11,593 bases of DNA from Syntrophobacterales bacterium (lineage in GTDB: Bacteria; Desulfobacterota; Desulfobaccia; Desulfobaccales; 0-14-0-80-60-11): the NCBI GenBank assembly GCA_020052215.1, contig JAGVPN010000335.1, positions 1 through 11,593 of the forward strand, written 5' to 3'. Positions 1-5,868 of this stretch are shown in pieces (positions within the stretch are counted from its first letter, which is position 1; each line of letters begins with the position of its first letter). The notes beneath the pieces are model-generated. The model was given only the letters and a program-made list of their open reading frames with translations. It was not told where the DNA came from and ran no database searches. The position numbers and the translations under genes are program-made.

Positions 1-192
1 CACCGAAGCCTGATAACCACAGGCTTTACAGGCATATAAATGACGCGGCCGATGAAAATAAGCTTGGTCGTGCTGACAACGAGGGCACCGATAACCCTGC
101 GGCCAACGCAACTGAAACAGATGTTTCTGACAAGCTTTTTCGGTCCTAAACCTTTTTTGAAATGCCAGGAGACTCAAGTTTTCTTGTTGCAC
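1..192 (-). CDS. IS1595-family transposase, N-terminal zinc-ribbon part (partial, runs off left edge)
   Basis: The first 64 codons of a transposase are read leftward from a GTG at 192 and stay open to base 1. The preceding in-frame codon is a TGA at 202-204, so the start lies at 192 or at a nearby alternative such as the TTG at 177. The protein contains QKRFRTEKACQKHLFQLRWP followed by a CPRC pair (C36, C39) and a CKAC pair (C55, C58). This order of helical segment, LFQxRWPxGYxCPRC and second CxxC is the zinc-ribbon DNA-binding start of IS1595/ISXO2-type transposases. The DDE-type catalytic domain would lie outside the window. It is a known family recognised by motif; whether the element is intact cannot be judged here. 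The rightward open frame over 3-149 is its shadow. Confidence 0.75.
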   Translation of the reverse strand, partial: MQQENLSLLAFQKRFRTEKACQKHLFQLRWPQGYRCPRCQHDQAYFHRPRHLYACKACGYQASV

Positions 193-299
193 AATATTTG
201 CTCAATTTAGCTAATTATTTTAGTAAATTATAGCTTATTTCGGAGCAATGGCAATAAGCGTTTTGCTATATTACTTGTTTGACGGCAACTTGGTATCAG
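1..299 (-). mobile_element. End of an IS1595-family insertion sequence (partial)
   Basis: The transposase start is followed outward by about 107 bp of AT-rich DNA. This ends in an inward-reading end sequence CTGATACCAAGTTGCCGTCA (minus strand, 299-280). The same end sequence, in slightly different versions, bounds the MITE-like element at 5305-5580 and recurs near 11014, so it is taken as the terminal inverted repeat of this element. Between gene and end there is a small palindrome (GCTTATT near 233-239 with AATAAGC at 253-259). The exact terminal base and the target duplication cannot be fixed because the other end is outside the window. Confidence 0.6.
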
Positions 300-336
300 G
301 GGACTGCGAAAGATGAGTAAAGAAATGGTAAACATT

Positions 337-356
337 GCCCCGAAAGCAATCGGGGC
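337..356 (-). terminator. Possible terminator hairpin after tRNA-Pro
   Basis: A perfect 7-bp stem GCCCCGA/TCGGGGC (337-343 with 350-356) has a 6-nt loop. It lies about 45 bp downstream of the leftward tRNA gene and before the IS end, the expected place for termination of the small protein-rph-rdgB-tRNA run. On the minus strand it is followed by AATGTTTACC, only weakly T-rich, so an intrinsic terminator is plausible but not certain. The rest of 300-401 shows no other structure. Confidence 0.4.
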
Positions 357-401
357 TATTAATCTATCCTCCGCTAACCCCCTGTAGTTTCGACTCATAA
401 C

Positions 402-479
402 TGGTCGGGACGGGCGGATTCGAACCGCCGACTTCCTGCTCCCAAAGCAGGCGCGCTAACCAGGCTGCGCCACGTCCCG
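402..479 (-). tRNA. tRNA-Pro (anticodon UGG), CCA encoded
   Basis: On the minus strand a full cloverleaf can be drawn. The 7-bp acceptor stem is CGGGACG/CGTCCCG, with discriminator A and an encoded CCA at 404-402. The D-arm contains GCGCAGCCTGGTTAGCGC. The anticodon stem CCTGC/GCAGG encloses loop TTTGGGA, giving anticodon TGG at 444-442. The T-arm is GGCGGTTCGAATCCGCC. Length is 78 nt including CCA. UGG tRNA-Pro can read all four proline codons by wobble. It lies 51 bp after the end of rdgB in the same direction and may be co-transcribed with rph-rdgB; RNase PH, encoded just upstream, acts on tRNA 3' ends. Confidence 0.97.
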
Positions 480-530
480 AGGAAAGATGGTTTTCAGTTT
501 TCGGTATTAATAACCGGGGGCTTGCTTACC

Positions 531-1187
531 CTAATTTGTCATAAAATTGCCGGAGCCGCCAGTTTCTTGCTCTTTTAGCCAGGACCGGAGAAGCGTTTTG
601 AAGGCCGCCAGGGCCTTGGCCCGGTGGCTGATCTGATTTTTGATCTCCGGCCCCAGCTCGGCCATGGTAGCCTGATACTCCGGCGCCCAGAAGACCGGGT
701 CGTAGCCGAAGCCGGTCTCGCCCCGGGGCTGCAAAGCGATGACCCCGGCGCACTCGCCCCGGGCCCGGAGGATGCTCCCGTCGGGGGTGGCCAGGGCGAG
801 CTCGCACACGAAGCGAGCGCCCCGCTCGCCCCAGGGGACGTTTTGCAGCTCATCTAAAAGTTTCCCCCAGTTGTCGGCATCGGTGGGGGGGCGAGGGGTG
901 GTCCGGTCCTGGGCGTAGCGGGCCGAGAAAACCCCGGGGGCGCCGTTAAGGGCGTCCACCATGAGACCGGAGTCGTCGGCCAGGGCGGGATGGCCGGTGA
1001 GCCGGGCCACCGCCAGGGCCTTGGCCGCGGCATTCTCCTCGAAGGTGGCGCCCTCTTCCGGGATTTCCGGGAGCAGGGGAAAATCCGCCAGGCTCAGGAG
1101 ACTAACCCCGGAGTCTGCCAGGAGCGCCTGAAGCTCCCGGACCTTCCCGGGGTTGCGGGTGGCCATCACCAGGACCGGGGGAGCCAC
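531..1187 (-). CDS. rdgB: XTP/dITP pyrophosphatase (RdgB/HAM1 family)
   Basis: This cytosolic enzyme hydrolyses non-canonical purine nucleoside triphosphates (dITP, XTP, ITP) to monophosphate and pyrophosphate, keeping deaminated purines out of nucleic acids. The 218-residue product shows the family motifs in order: ATRNPGK (9-15, nucleotide-binding start), ENAAAKA (51-57), ADDSGL (70-75, metal site), GFGYDPVF (159-166) and SHRAKA (187-192). The chosen start is a GTG at 1187, because the ATG at 1166 would remove the first beta strand (VLVM) before ATRNPGK. An AAAGG lies about 10 nt upstream. The start lies inside the end of rph (22-nt overlap), so translation is probably coupled. The C-terminal approximately 15 residues (from KEQETGG) extend past the conserved core. 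The stop is TAG at 533-531. Confidence 0.95.
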   Translation of the reverse strand: MAPPVLVMATRNPGKVRELQALLADSGVSLLSLADFPLLPEIPEEGATFEENAAAKALAVARLTGHPALADDSGLMVDALNGAPGVFSARYAQDRTTPRPPTDADNWGKLLDELQNVPWGERGARFVCELALATPDGSILRARGECAGVIALQPRGETGFGYDPVFWAPEYQATMAELGPEIKNQISHRAKALAAFKTLLRSWLKEQETGGSGNFMTN

Positions 1188-1903
1188 GGGGTCAATACCT
1201 TTGCCTGGATCCGGGTGAGATCTTGGATACCCAGCTGGGCCATCTCCAGCATCCGGGGCAGTTGGGCGGCGGGGAAGGGGCCACCCTCTCCGGTTAACTG
1301 CACCTCCACCAACTCGCCTTTACCGGTGCCCACGAAATTGGCGTCCACCAGGGCGTGAGAGTCCTCGTCGTAATCCAGGTCCAGGAGCAGCCGCTCCCCC
1401 AGGAGCCCGACGCTCACCGCGGCCACCTGGTCCCGGATGGGGGAGGCGTCCACTAAGCCCCGGCTCCTCAAGCCCTCCAGGGCCAGGCACAGGGCCACGA
1501 AGGCCCCGGTGATGCTGGCGGTGCGGGTGCCGCCGTCGGCCTGGATGACGTCGCAGTCCACCGTGAGGGTGCGGGGGCCCAGGGCCGCTAAATCCACCAC
1601 TGCCCGGAGGGACCGGCCGATGAGACGCTGGATCTCCAGGGTGCGGCCCCCCACCCGGCCCTTCAAAGACTCCCGGTCGCCCCGGGGATAGGTGGCCCCG
1701 GGCAGCATGGCATACTCGCCGGTGACCCAGCCGCCCCCGGAAGCGAGCCGGAAAGGCGGGACCCGCTCGCTGACGGTGGCGGCGCAGATGACCCGGGTGC
1801 GGCCCCAGGTGATGAGGCAGGAGCCGTCGGCAAAATCCAGATAACCCGGGGTAATAACTATCTCCCGCAGGGTATGGTCATCGCGAGTAACGGGCTGCCG
1901 CAT
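1166..1903 (-). CDS. rph: Ribonuclease PH
   Basis: RNase PH is a phosphate-dependent 3' to 5' exoribonuclease that trims the 3' ends of tRNA precursors and works as a hexamer ring. The 245-residue product matches the family along its whole length: WVTGEYAMLPGAT (59-71), GGRTLEIQRLIGRSLRAVVD (85-104), the DCDVIQADGGTRTASITGA core (116-134) with the phosphate-binding GTR at 125-127, and LDLDYDEDSHALVDANFV near 174-191. Small departures are visible: the usual RxDGR near the N-terminus is replaced by PVTRDDHTLR, and the usual VQGTAEG is VQLTGEG (201-207). The ATG at 1903 is 11 nt after the stop of the small upstream gene. Its Shine-Dalgarno is poor (AGG directly abuts the ATG; GGG lies 14 nt away), so initiation probably depends on coupling to the upstream gene. 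rdgB overlaps its 3' end. Confidence 0.96.
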   Translation of the reverse strand: MRQPVTRDDHTLREIVITPGYLDFADGSCLITWGRTRVICAATVSERVPPFRLASGGGWVTGEYAMLPGATYPRGDRESLKGRVGGRTLEIQRLIGRSLRAVVDLAALGPRTLTVDCDVIQADGGTRTASITGAFVALCLALEGLRSRGLVDASPIRDQVAAVSVGLLGERLLLDLDYDEDSHALVDANFVGTGKGELVEVQLTGEGGPFPAAQLPRMLEMAQLGIQDLTRIQAKVLTPWLPRSW

Positions 1904-1914
1904 CCTGTTTTCTT

Positions 1915-2100
1915 TTACCCTTTTTCCCCCGGCTTAAGAGAACGGCGCAAAGTGTCGATGACCATGGTGAAGGTGTCGGCAAAGGAGGTGGGGGAGATGC
2001 GCCCCACTTCGATGAATTTGACCACGATCTCCTTGGCCACCTTCAGGAGCAATTCTTCCCGGGGGGTCAGGGGGGGCGGCGATTCTTTGTCCCGGGTCAT
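1915..2100 (-). CDS. Small protein of unknown function upstream of rph (61 aa)
   Basis: A 61-residue product starts at ATG 2100, preceded by GGGAG seven nt upstream; a longer frame from 2178 has no comparable ribosome site. The first ~13 residues are proline-rich and charged, followed by a predicted amphipathic helix REELLLKVAKEIVVKFIEVG (about 14-33), a short ISPTSF turn, and a second helix (DTFTMVIDTLRRSLK). The stop TAA is 11 nt before rph, so it probably belongs to the same transcript. The helix-turn-helix layout and the order AKEIVxxFIExGxIxPxxF recall the N-terminal dimerisation part of MucR/Ros-type regulators, but the zinc-finger half is absent. I do not recognise a named family; a dimerising or regulatory role is only an inference. 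Confidence 0.7.
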   Translation of the reverse strand: MTRDKESPPPLTPREELLLKVAKEIVVKFIEVGRISPTSFADTFTMVIDTLRRSLKPGEKG

Positions 2101-2141
2101 GGTTGCGTCTCCCTGTGGGGGTGATTTTTTGATATAGTAAT

Positions 2142-2220
2142 GCAGTAAGCAGTAAGGGCATAGATGGCTACTGGCCATTGCCTTCCTGACTGCTAACTGC
2201 TTACCGCTAACTGCTCACTG
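2142..2220. repeat. Degenerate heptamer repeats (CAGTNAG type), inverted arrangement
   Basis: Between the divergent small gene and mutL lies a stretch of 7-nt units. GCAGTAA occurs twice at 2142-2155. In the opposite sense, ACTGCTA, ACTGCTT, ACCGCTA, ACTGCTC and ACTG follow in strict 7-nt register from 2189 to 2220. On the complementary strand the second block reads CAGTGAG, CAGTTAG, CGGTAAG, CAGTTAG, the same kind of unit as the array at 10932-11000. The two blocks can partly pair with each other. No coding role is apparent. Confidence 0.7.
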
Positions 2221-2229
2221 AAAAAATTC

Positions 2230-2269
2230 CCCGCCGGCCAGAAGAAGGCCAATTCAAATGGCCGGCGGG
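2230..2269 (-). terminator. Terminator-like hairpin in the mutL leader, oriented leftward
   Basis: A perfect 11-bp stem CCCGCCGGCCA/TGGCCGGCGGG (2230-2240 with 2259-2269) encloses an 18-nt loop. On the minus strand the stem is followed by GGAATTTTTT, the layout of a rho-independent terminator. On the plus strand it is followed by CGGGTAAGAAG, without a T-run. It therefore would stop leftward transcription entering from mutL, or act as a leader attenuator if the rph-cluster promoter lies between it and mutL. It also overlaps the region an overlong mutL start at 2258 would use. Confidence 0.5.
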
Positions 2270-2347
2270 CGGGTAAGAAGAACCGGAGCACAGCCCTCCT
2301 TAAGGCACATGATAAACCAGGCACACCCGCAAGGCAAGGGGGAATCC

Positions 2348-4096
2348 ATGAGCCGCATCCGTATCCTGGACCCCCAGGTGGCTGCCAAAATCGCCGCCGG
2401 GGAAGTCATCATCCGCCCCGGGGCCGCGGTCAAGGAGTTGGTGGAGAACGCCCTGGACGCCGGGGCCTTGACCATCACGGTGGTGGTGGAGGAAGGCGGT
2501 CGCCGGCTCATCCGGGTGGTGGACGACGGCTGCGGCATGACCCCGGAGGAGGCGCGCCTGAGCCTGACGCGCCATGCCACCAGCAAGCTGGCCGCCGAAT
2601 CCGACCTTTTGGGCATCACTACCCTGGGTTTTCGGGGGGAGGCCCTGCCGTCCATCGCGGCGGTGAGCCGGCTCACCCTCACCAGCTGCCCCCCGGGGGC
2701 CACGGAGGGCTTTCGGGTGAAGGCCCGGGCCGGGGAGATTCTTTCCGCCTCGCCCTGGGCGGCGCCGCCCGGCACCCAGGTGGAGGTGGCGGAACTCTTT
2801 TTCAACACCCCGGCCCGGCAGAAATTTTTGAAGAGCCAGGAAGCGGAGCAGGCCCAGATCCTGGGCTCTCTCCGCCACCTGGCCCTGGGCTACCCCCAGG
2901 TCCATTTCAGCCTGAGCGCCCCGACCCGGACCTTGCTGACGGCCCCGGCCGCGGCTTCGCTTTTAGAAAGGGTGGCCGCGGTCTTCACCCCTGAACTTGC
3001 GGCCCATATGCTCCCCCTGTCTTTTTCCCAGGGGGCCTGGCAGGTGACGGGGCTGGTGACGGAGCCGGATTTCAACCTGGCCAGCGCCCGTTTCCAGGTC
3101 TTCCTGGTGAACGGCCGGGTGGTGGCCGACCGCATCCTGGGGGCGGTCCTGCGGGAGGTCTATGCCGGGCTCCTGCCCCGGGGCCGGCATCCCGGAGCGG
3201 TGGTGAACCTGGTTGCCCCCCCCGGGGCCGTGGACGTCAATGTCCATCCCGCCAAGACCGAAATTCGCTTCCACGAGCCGGGCAAGATCTACCCGCTCCT
3301 TCTAACGGCCCTGCGCCAGGGTCTGGGGCATTTGCACGGGGAGAGCCCCCGGTACCGGGTGACCTGGCAGCCGGAGGCCCCCCCCCGGGCGGCGGAAAGC
3401 CCGTTCCCGGACCTGTTCACTCCCAGAGAACCCTCACCGGGGGCGGGGCTGCCGCCGGCGGCGCAGTTCGCCCAAACCATGCCGGCCCCGGGCCCCGTTG
3501 CCCACCCCAGCCCCCGGGGCTTTCGCTTTCAAGACCTGACAGTCCTGGGCACCCTGGCCCAGACTTACATCCTGGCCCAGGGACCCGAGGGGCTCATCCT
3601 CATCGACCAGCACGCGGCCCACGAACGCGTCCTCTACGAGGCCCTGAAATCCCGGGGGCCAGCCGCCGCGGCCCAGTCTCTCCTCTTTCCCCGGGTGGTG
3701 GAACTCAACCCCGCCCAGGCGGATTGGGTCAAAGCCCACCTGGACCTTTTGTCCCAGGCCGGGCTGACGCTTGAGCCTTTCGGGGGGGCGAGCTTCATGA
3801 TCACCGCGGCGCCGGCGGCCCTGGCCCATGCCGACCTGGAGGCGGTGGTGGCCGAGGCGGTGGAGGCCCTGGCGCCGTGCAAAAGCTTCACCAACCCCCA
3901 GGAGGTCAGGGAGCAGGCCCTCCAGGTCATGGCCTGCCGGGGGGCGGTCAAGGCCGGGGAGGTTTTGGCCCCGGAAGCCATCGCCGCCCTGCTGGCCCAG
4001 TTGGACGAGATTGCCGTCTCCTCCCACTGCCCCCACGGACGGCCCCTGTGGCGTCTGATGAGCTACCAGGACATCCGGCAGAGCTTTCGCAGGTAA
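2348..4096 (+). CDS. mutL: DNA mismatch repair protein MutL (endonuclease type)
   Basis: MutL links MutS mismatch recognition to strand incision. The 582-residue product has an N-terminal GHKL ATPase: KELVENALDAG (29-39, catalytic Glu and Asn), VDDGCGM (58-64), RHATSKL (75-81) and GFRGEAL (94-100). A transducer domain with NVHPAKTEIRF follows, then a proline-rich linker, then a C-terminal dimerisation domain. This carries DQHAAHERVLYE (420-431), ACRGAVKAG (from 529) and CPHGRP (561-566). These match the DQHA(x)2E(x)4E metal motif and its partners, so it should nick DNA itself, as in bacteria without MutH. The start at 2348 has AAGGGGG five nt upstream; the in-frame ATG at 2258 adds 30 unconserved residues and would lie in the leader hairpin. 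The usual GEVVERP near the N-terminus is GEVIIRP here. miaA follows 124 bp later. Confidence 0.97.
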   Translation: MSRIRILDPQVAAKIAAGEVIIRPGAAVKELVENALDAGALTITVVVEEGGRRLIRVVDDGCGMTPEEARLSLTRHATSKLAAESDLLGITTLGFRGEALPSIAAVSRLTLTSCPPGATEGFRVKARAGEILSASPWAAPPGTQVEVAELFFNTPARQKFLKSQEAEQAQILGSLRHLALGYPQVHFSLSAPTRTLLTAPAAASLLERVAAVFTPELAAHMLPLSFSQGAWQVTGLVTEPDFNLASARFQVFLVNGRVVADRILGAVLREVYAGLLPRGRHPGAVVNLVAPPGAVDVNVHPAKTEIRFHEPGKIYPLLLTALRQGLGHLHGESPRYRVTWQPEAPPRAAESPFPDLFTPREPSPGAGLPPAAQFAQTMPAPGPVAHPSPRGFRFQDLTVLGTLAQTYILAQGPEGLILIDQHAAHERVLYEALKSRGPAAAAQSLLFPRVVELNPAQADWVKAHLDLLSQAGLTLEPFGGASFMITAAPAALAHADLEAVVAEAVEALAPCKSFTNPQEVREQALQVMACRGAVKAGEVLAPEAIAALLAQLDEIAVSSHCPHGRPLWRLMSYQDIRQSFRR

Positions 4097-4112
4097 AAAT
4101 TGGGGGCGAAAA

Positions 4113-4175
4113 GGGGAAGAGGTGAAAAAACCCATCGGGATCGTCCTTTTCCTTTTCCCCTTTCCCCTCTTCCCC
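4113..4175. repeat. Polypurine/polypyrimidine inverted repeat between mutL and miaA
   Basis: GGGGAAGAGG (4113-4122) pairs perfectly with CCTCTTCCCC (4166-4175) across a 43-nt spacer. The left flank is almost all purine (4102-4130) and the right flank almost all pyrimidine (4144-4176). There is no T-run after the right arm, so it is not a standard terminator. It occupies most of the 124-bp gap and may weaken or modulate readthrough from mutL into miaA. The pattern is visible; function is not. Confidence 0.5.
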
Positions 4176-4220
4176 CGAGGTTCATGGGCGGGAGCTCGCT
4201 CGGTTCACCGATCCGATTGA

Positions 4221-5159
4221 ATGGAACCTACCACCCCCCATAGCCCCCAAAAACCCCGGGTGGCGGCCCTGGTGGGCGCCACCGCGGTGGGCAAGACCGC
4301 GGTGGCCCTGGCCCTGGCGCAGGGTTTAAGCGGCGAGATCGTCAACGCCGACTCCCTCCAGGTCTACCGGGAGTTGGACATCGGCACCGCCAAGCCCAGC
4401 CAGGAGGAGCGCGAGCTAATTCCCCACCACCTCATCGACGTGGCGGACCCCCCGGAACCTTACGACGCGGCCCGCTTCTGCCGGGAAGGGCGGGCAGTCC
4501 TTCACGATCTGACCCGGCGGGGGGTGCCGCCGTTGGTGGTGGGAGGCACCGGCCTCTATCTCAAGGCGCTGCTCTCGGGCCTGTTTGCCCAGGGCGAACC
4601 AGTGGCGGGGGTCAGGGACCGGGTGCGCCAAGAGTTGGCGTCCCTGGGGCTGCCCGCCCTGTATGCGCGCCTCATCCATTGGGACCCGGCCACCGCCTCC
4701 CGGCTCCACCCCCACGACACCTACCGGATTCTCCGGGCCCTGGAGGTGATGGCGGCCACCGGCAAACCCCTGTCTGAATTCATCGCCGCCCATCGCTTTC
4801 AGGACACGCCCTTTCAGGTGCTGAAACTGGGCCTGAGGCTTGACCGGGAGGAGCTCTACCGAAGGATCGACCTCCGGGTGGAACTCATGTTGGAGGCGGG
4901 CTGGCTCGATGAAATCGAAGGGCTTTTGCACCGCTACCCGCCGGACTTAAAGCCCCTCCAAGCCCTGGGTTACCGCCACCTGATCAACTACCTCACCGGC
5001 CGCTGGAGTTGGGACGAGGCCCTGACGCTGCTTACCCGGGACACCCGCCGCTACGCCAAGCGCCAGCTCACCTGGTTCGGCTCTGATCCTGCGGTCCGCT
5101 GGTTTACCCCCGACCAAATCGACGCCATGGCCGCAGTCCTGGCGGAGTTTTTCGGGTGA
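4221..5159 (+). CDS. miaA: tRNA dimethylallyltransferase MiaA
   Basis: MiaA transfers the dimethylallyl group from DMAPP to N6 of A37 in tRNAs reading codons that begin with U, the first step towards ms2i6A. The 312-residue product has the P-loop GATAVGKT (19-26), NADSLQVYRELDIGTAKP (42-59) with the catalytic Asp and tRNA-contact residues, HHLIDVADP (69-77), VGGTGLYLKALL (107-118), LQALGYRHL (246-254) and the C-terminal RRYAKRQLTWF (276-286). Length is normal for the family. The ATG at 4221 has no clear Shine-Dalgarno sequence. The first 12 residues are a Pro/Thr-rich extension before the conserved VAALVGATAVGKT, so a GTG at about 4260 cannot be ruled out. The pairing with mutL is common in bacteria. 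Confidence 0.96.
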   Translation: MEPTTPHSPQKPRVAALVGATAVGKTAVALALAQGLSGEIVNADSLQVYRELDIGTAKPSQEERELIPHHLIDVADPPEPYDAARFCREGRAVLHDLTRRGVPPLVVGGTGLYLKALLSGLFAQGEPVAGVRDRVRQELASLGLPALYARLIHWDPATASRLHPHDTYRILRALEVMAATGKPLSEFIAAHRFQDTPFQVLKLGLRLDREELYRRIDLRVELMLEAGWLDEIEGLLHRYPPDLKPLQALGYRHLINYLTGRWSWDEALTLLTRDTRRYAKRQLTWFGSDPAVRWFTPDQIDAMAAVLAEFFG

Positions 5160-5230
5160 TTCACGATGCGGGGCATATCTTCAATTTATCTGCATTCTTA
5201 AGGAGTTAATGATAGGCCCGTAGCCCGTAG

Positions 5231-5256
5231 GGCGGGAAAGCGAAGCGCATCCCGCC
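5231..5256. repeat. REP-like hairpin downstream of miaA
   Basis: GGCGGGA (5231-5237) and TCCCGCC (5250-5256) form a 7-bp stem around the loop AAGCGAAGCGCA. It is preceded by a short tandem GTAGCCC/GTAGGGC. The form resembles small dispersed GTAGGGYGGG-type repeats seen in many genomes. It lies 72 bp after miaA and is followed by TTTC, so it could also act as a weak miaA terminator. Nothing else is visible in 5160-5300. Confidence 0.4.
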
Positions 5257-5304
5257 TTTCGATTCATTCCATCTCCAGACGCCGAACGTCATCATCTGCC
5301 GCGC

Positions 5305-5580
5305 AATCTAATACTCAAGTTGCCGTCAAACTAATAATATAGCAATTGCCAAAAGTTTTTGCCGTTATGGGAAACTTGATAATCCCCCCTGCCCCCCTTT
5401 ACCAAAGGGGGGAACTACAAGGAATTGTTGTTAAAGTCCCCCTTTGAAAAAGGGGAATTTCGGGGGATTTAAGAACCTCCAAACGGAAGGAATTTATGGC
5501 AAACGCGATAATCCGAATTGTCGGGGCGGTGCGGCCATAAAGCCAGAATTACCTCTATGACGGCAACTTGGTATTAGATT
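5305..5580. mobile_element. MITE-like element with IS1595-related ends
   Basis: The element is 276 bp and non-coding. The left end, from AATCTAATAC through CAAGTTGCCGTCA (5305-5328), and the inverted right end (5558-5580) match perfectly except for one extra base in the left copy. Bases 5316-5345 of the left end, reverse-complemented, match 263-292 at the end of the IS1595 element in 28 of 30 positions. This indicates a non-autonomous derivative mobilised in trans by that transposase. No 8-bp target duplication is obvious in the flanks. It carries an internal palindromic repeat at 5381-5469. It sits between miaA and the formate dehydrogenase operon. Confidence 0.65.
5381..5469. repeat. Nested palindrome with two inner hairpins
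   Basis: The outer arms are AATCCCCC (5381-5388) and GGGGGATT (5462-5469). Inside are two hairpins: CCCCCCTTT/AAAGGGGGG (5392-5400 with 5404-5412, loop ACC) and CCCCTTT/AAAGGGG (5439-5445 with 5449-5455, loop GAA). The three-stem layout suggests a folded single-stranded form and a dispersed repeat family. It lies inside the MITE-like element, so either it inserted there or the MITE formed around it. Confidence 0.7.
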
Positions 5581-5868
5581 TAAGGACGTTTTCCAACTGG
5601 AACCGGGGAAGGAAAAAAATTCCCAGGCAGGGCCGTTGACGGCCCTGTTCCGTCGAACCATGCGAGAATAATCTTGTGAAAATTCGCTCAAACAATCTTG
5701 ATACTCAAGCAATCTTGATTGACAGTTGAGCAATAATGCCCTAACGTGGTCACGAAATTGAAGGGGGGGGTGCGAATAGATGGCCATTTGCAGGGTAAGG
5801 TGTTTAATTAGCTCAGAAATACCTCTATTTTCATTCCTGAACTCCACAAGCCCAACATGAGGTAAAAT
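5581..5868 (+). promoter_or_regulatory. Leader region of the formate dehydrogenase operon
   Basis: This 288-bp non-coding stretch is AT-richer than the genes around it. It holds a perfect 8-bp hairpin CAGGGCCG/CGGCCCTG (5628-5635 with 5640-5647, loop TTGA). A 10-bp direct repeat CAATCTTGAT occurs at 5693-5702 and 5710-5719, with a weaker copy TAATCTTGTG at 5669-5678. A TTGACA (5719-5724) could be a -35 box, but the best -10 at 17-bp spacing is the poor TAACGT (5742-5747). The direct repeats are candidates for an activator or repressor site. No convincing -24/-12 sigma-54 element was found. GAGG at 5859-5862 is the ribosome site for the catalytic subunit, six nt before its ATG. Confidence 0.35.

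Noticed and set aside
3..149. Rightward open frame from the left edge to a TAA at 147
   Set aside because: The opposite strand encodes a clear IS1595 zinc ribbon over the same bases, which explains the openness; the plus-strand product has no motif.
2258..2347. A longer MutL starting at the ATG at 2258
   Set aside because: The extra 30 residues are unlike any MutL N-terminus and overlap the leader hairpin; the ATG at 2348 has a strong ribosome site and begins the conserved sequence.
5780..5795. TGGCCATTTGC as a sigma-54 promoter before fdnG
   Set aside because: The spacing between the GG and GC elements is several bases too short for a -24/-12 promoter.
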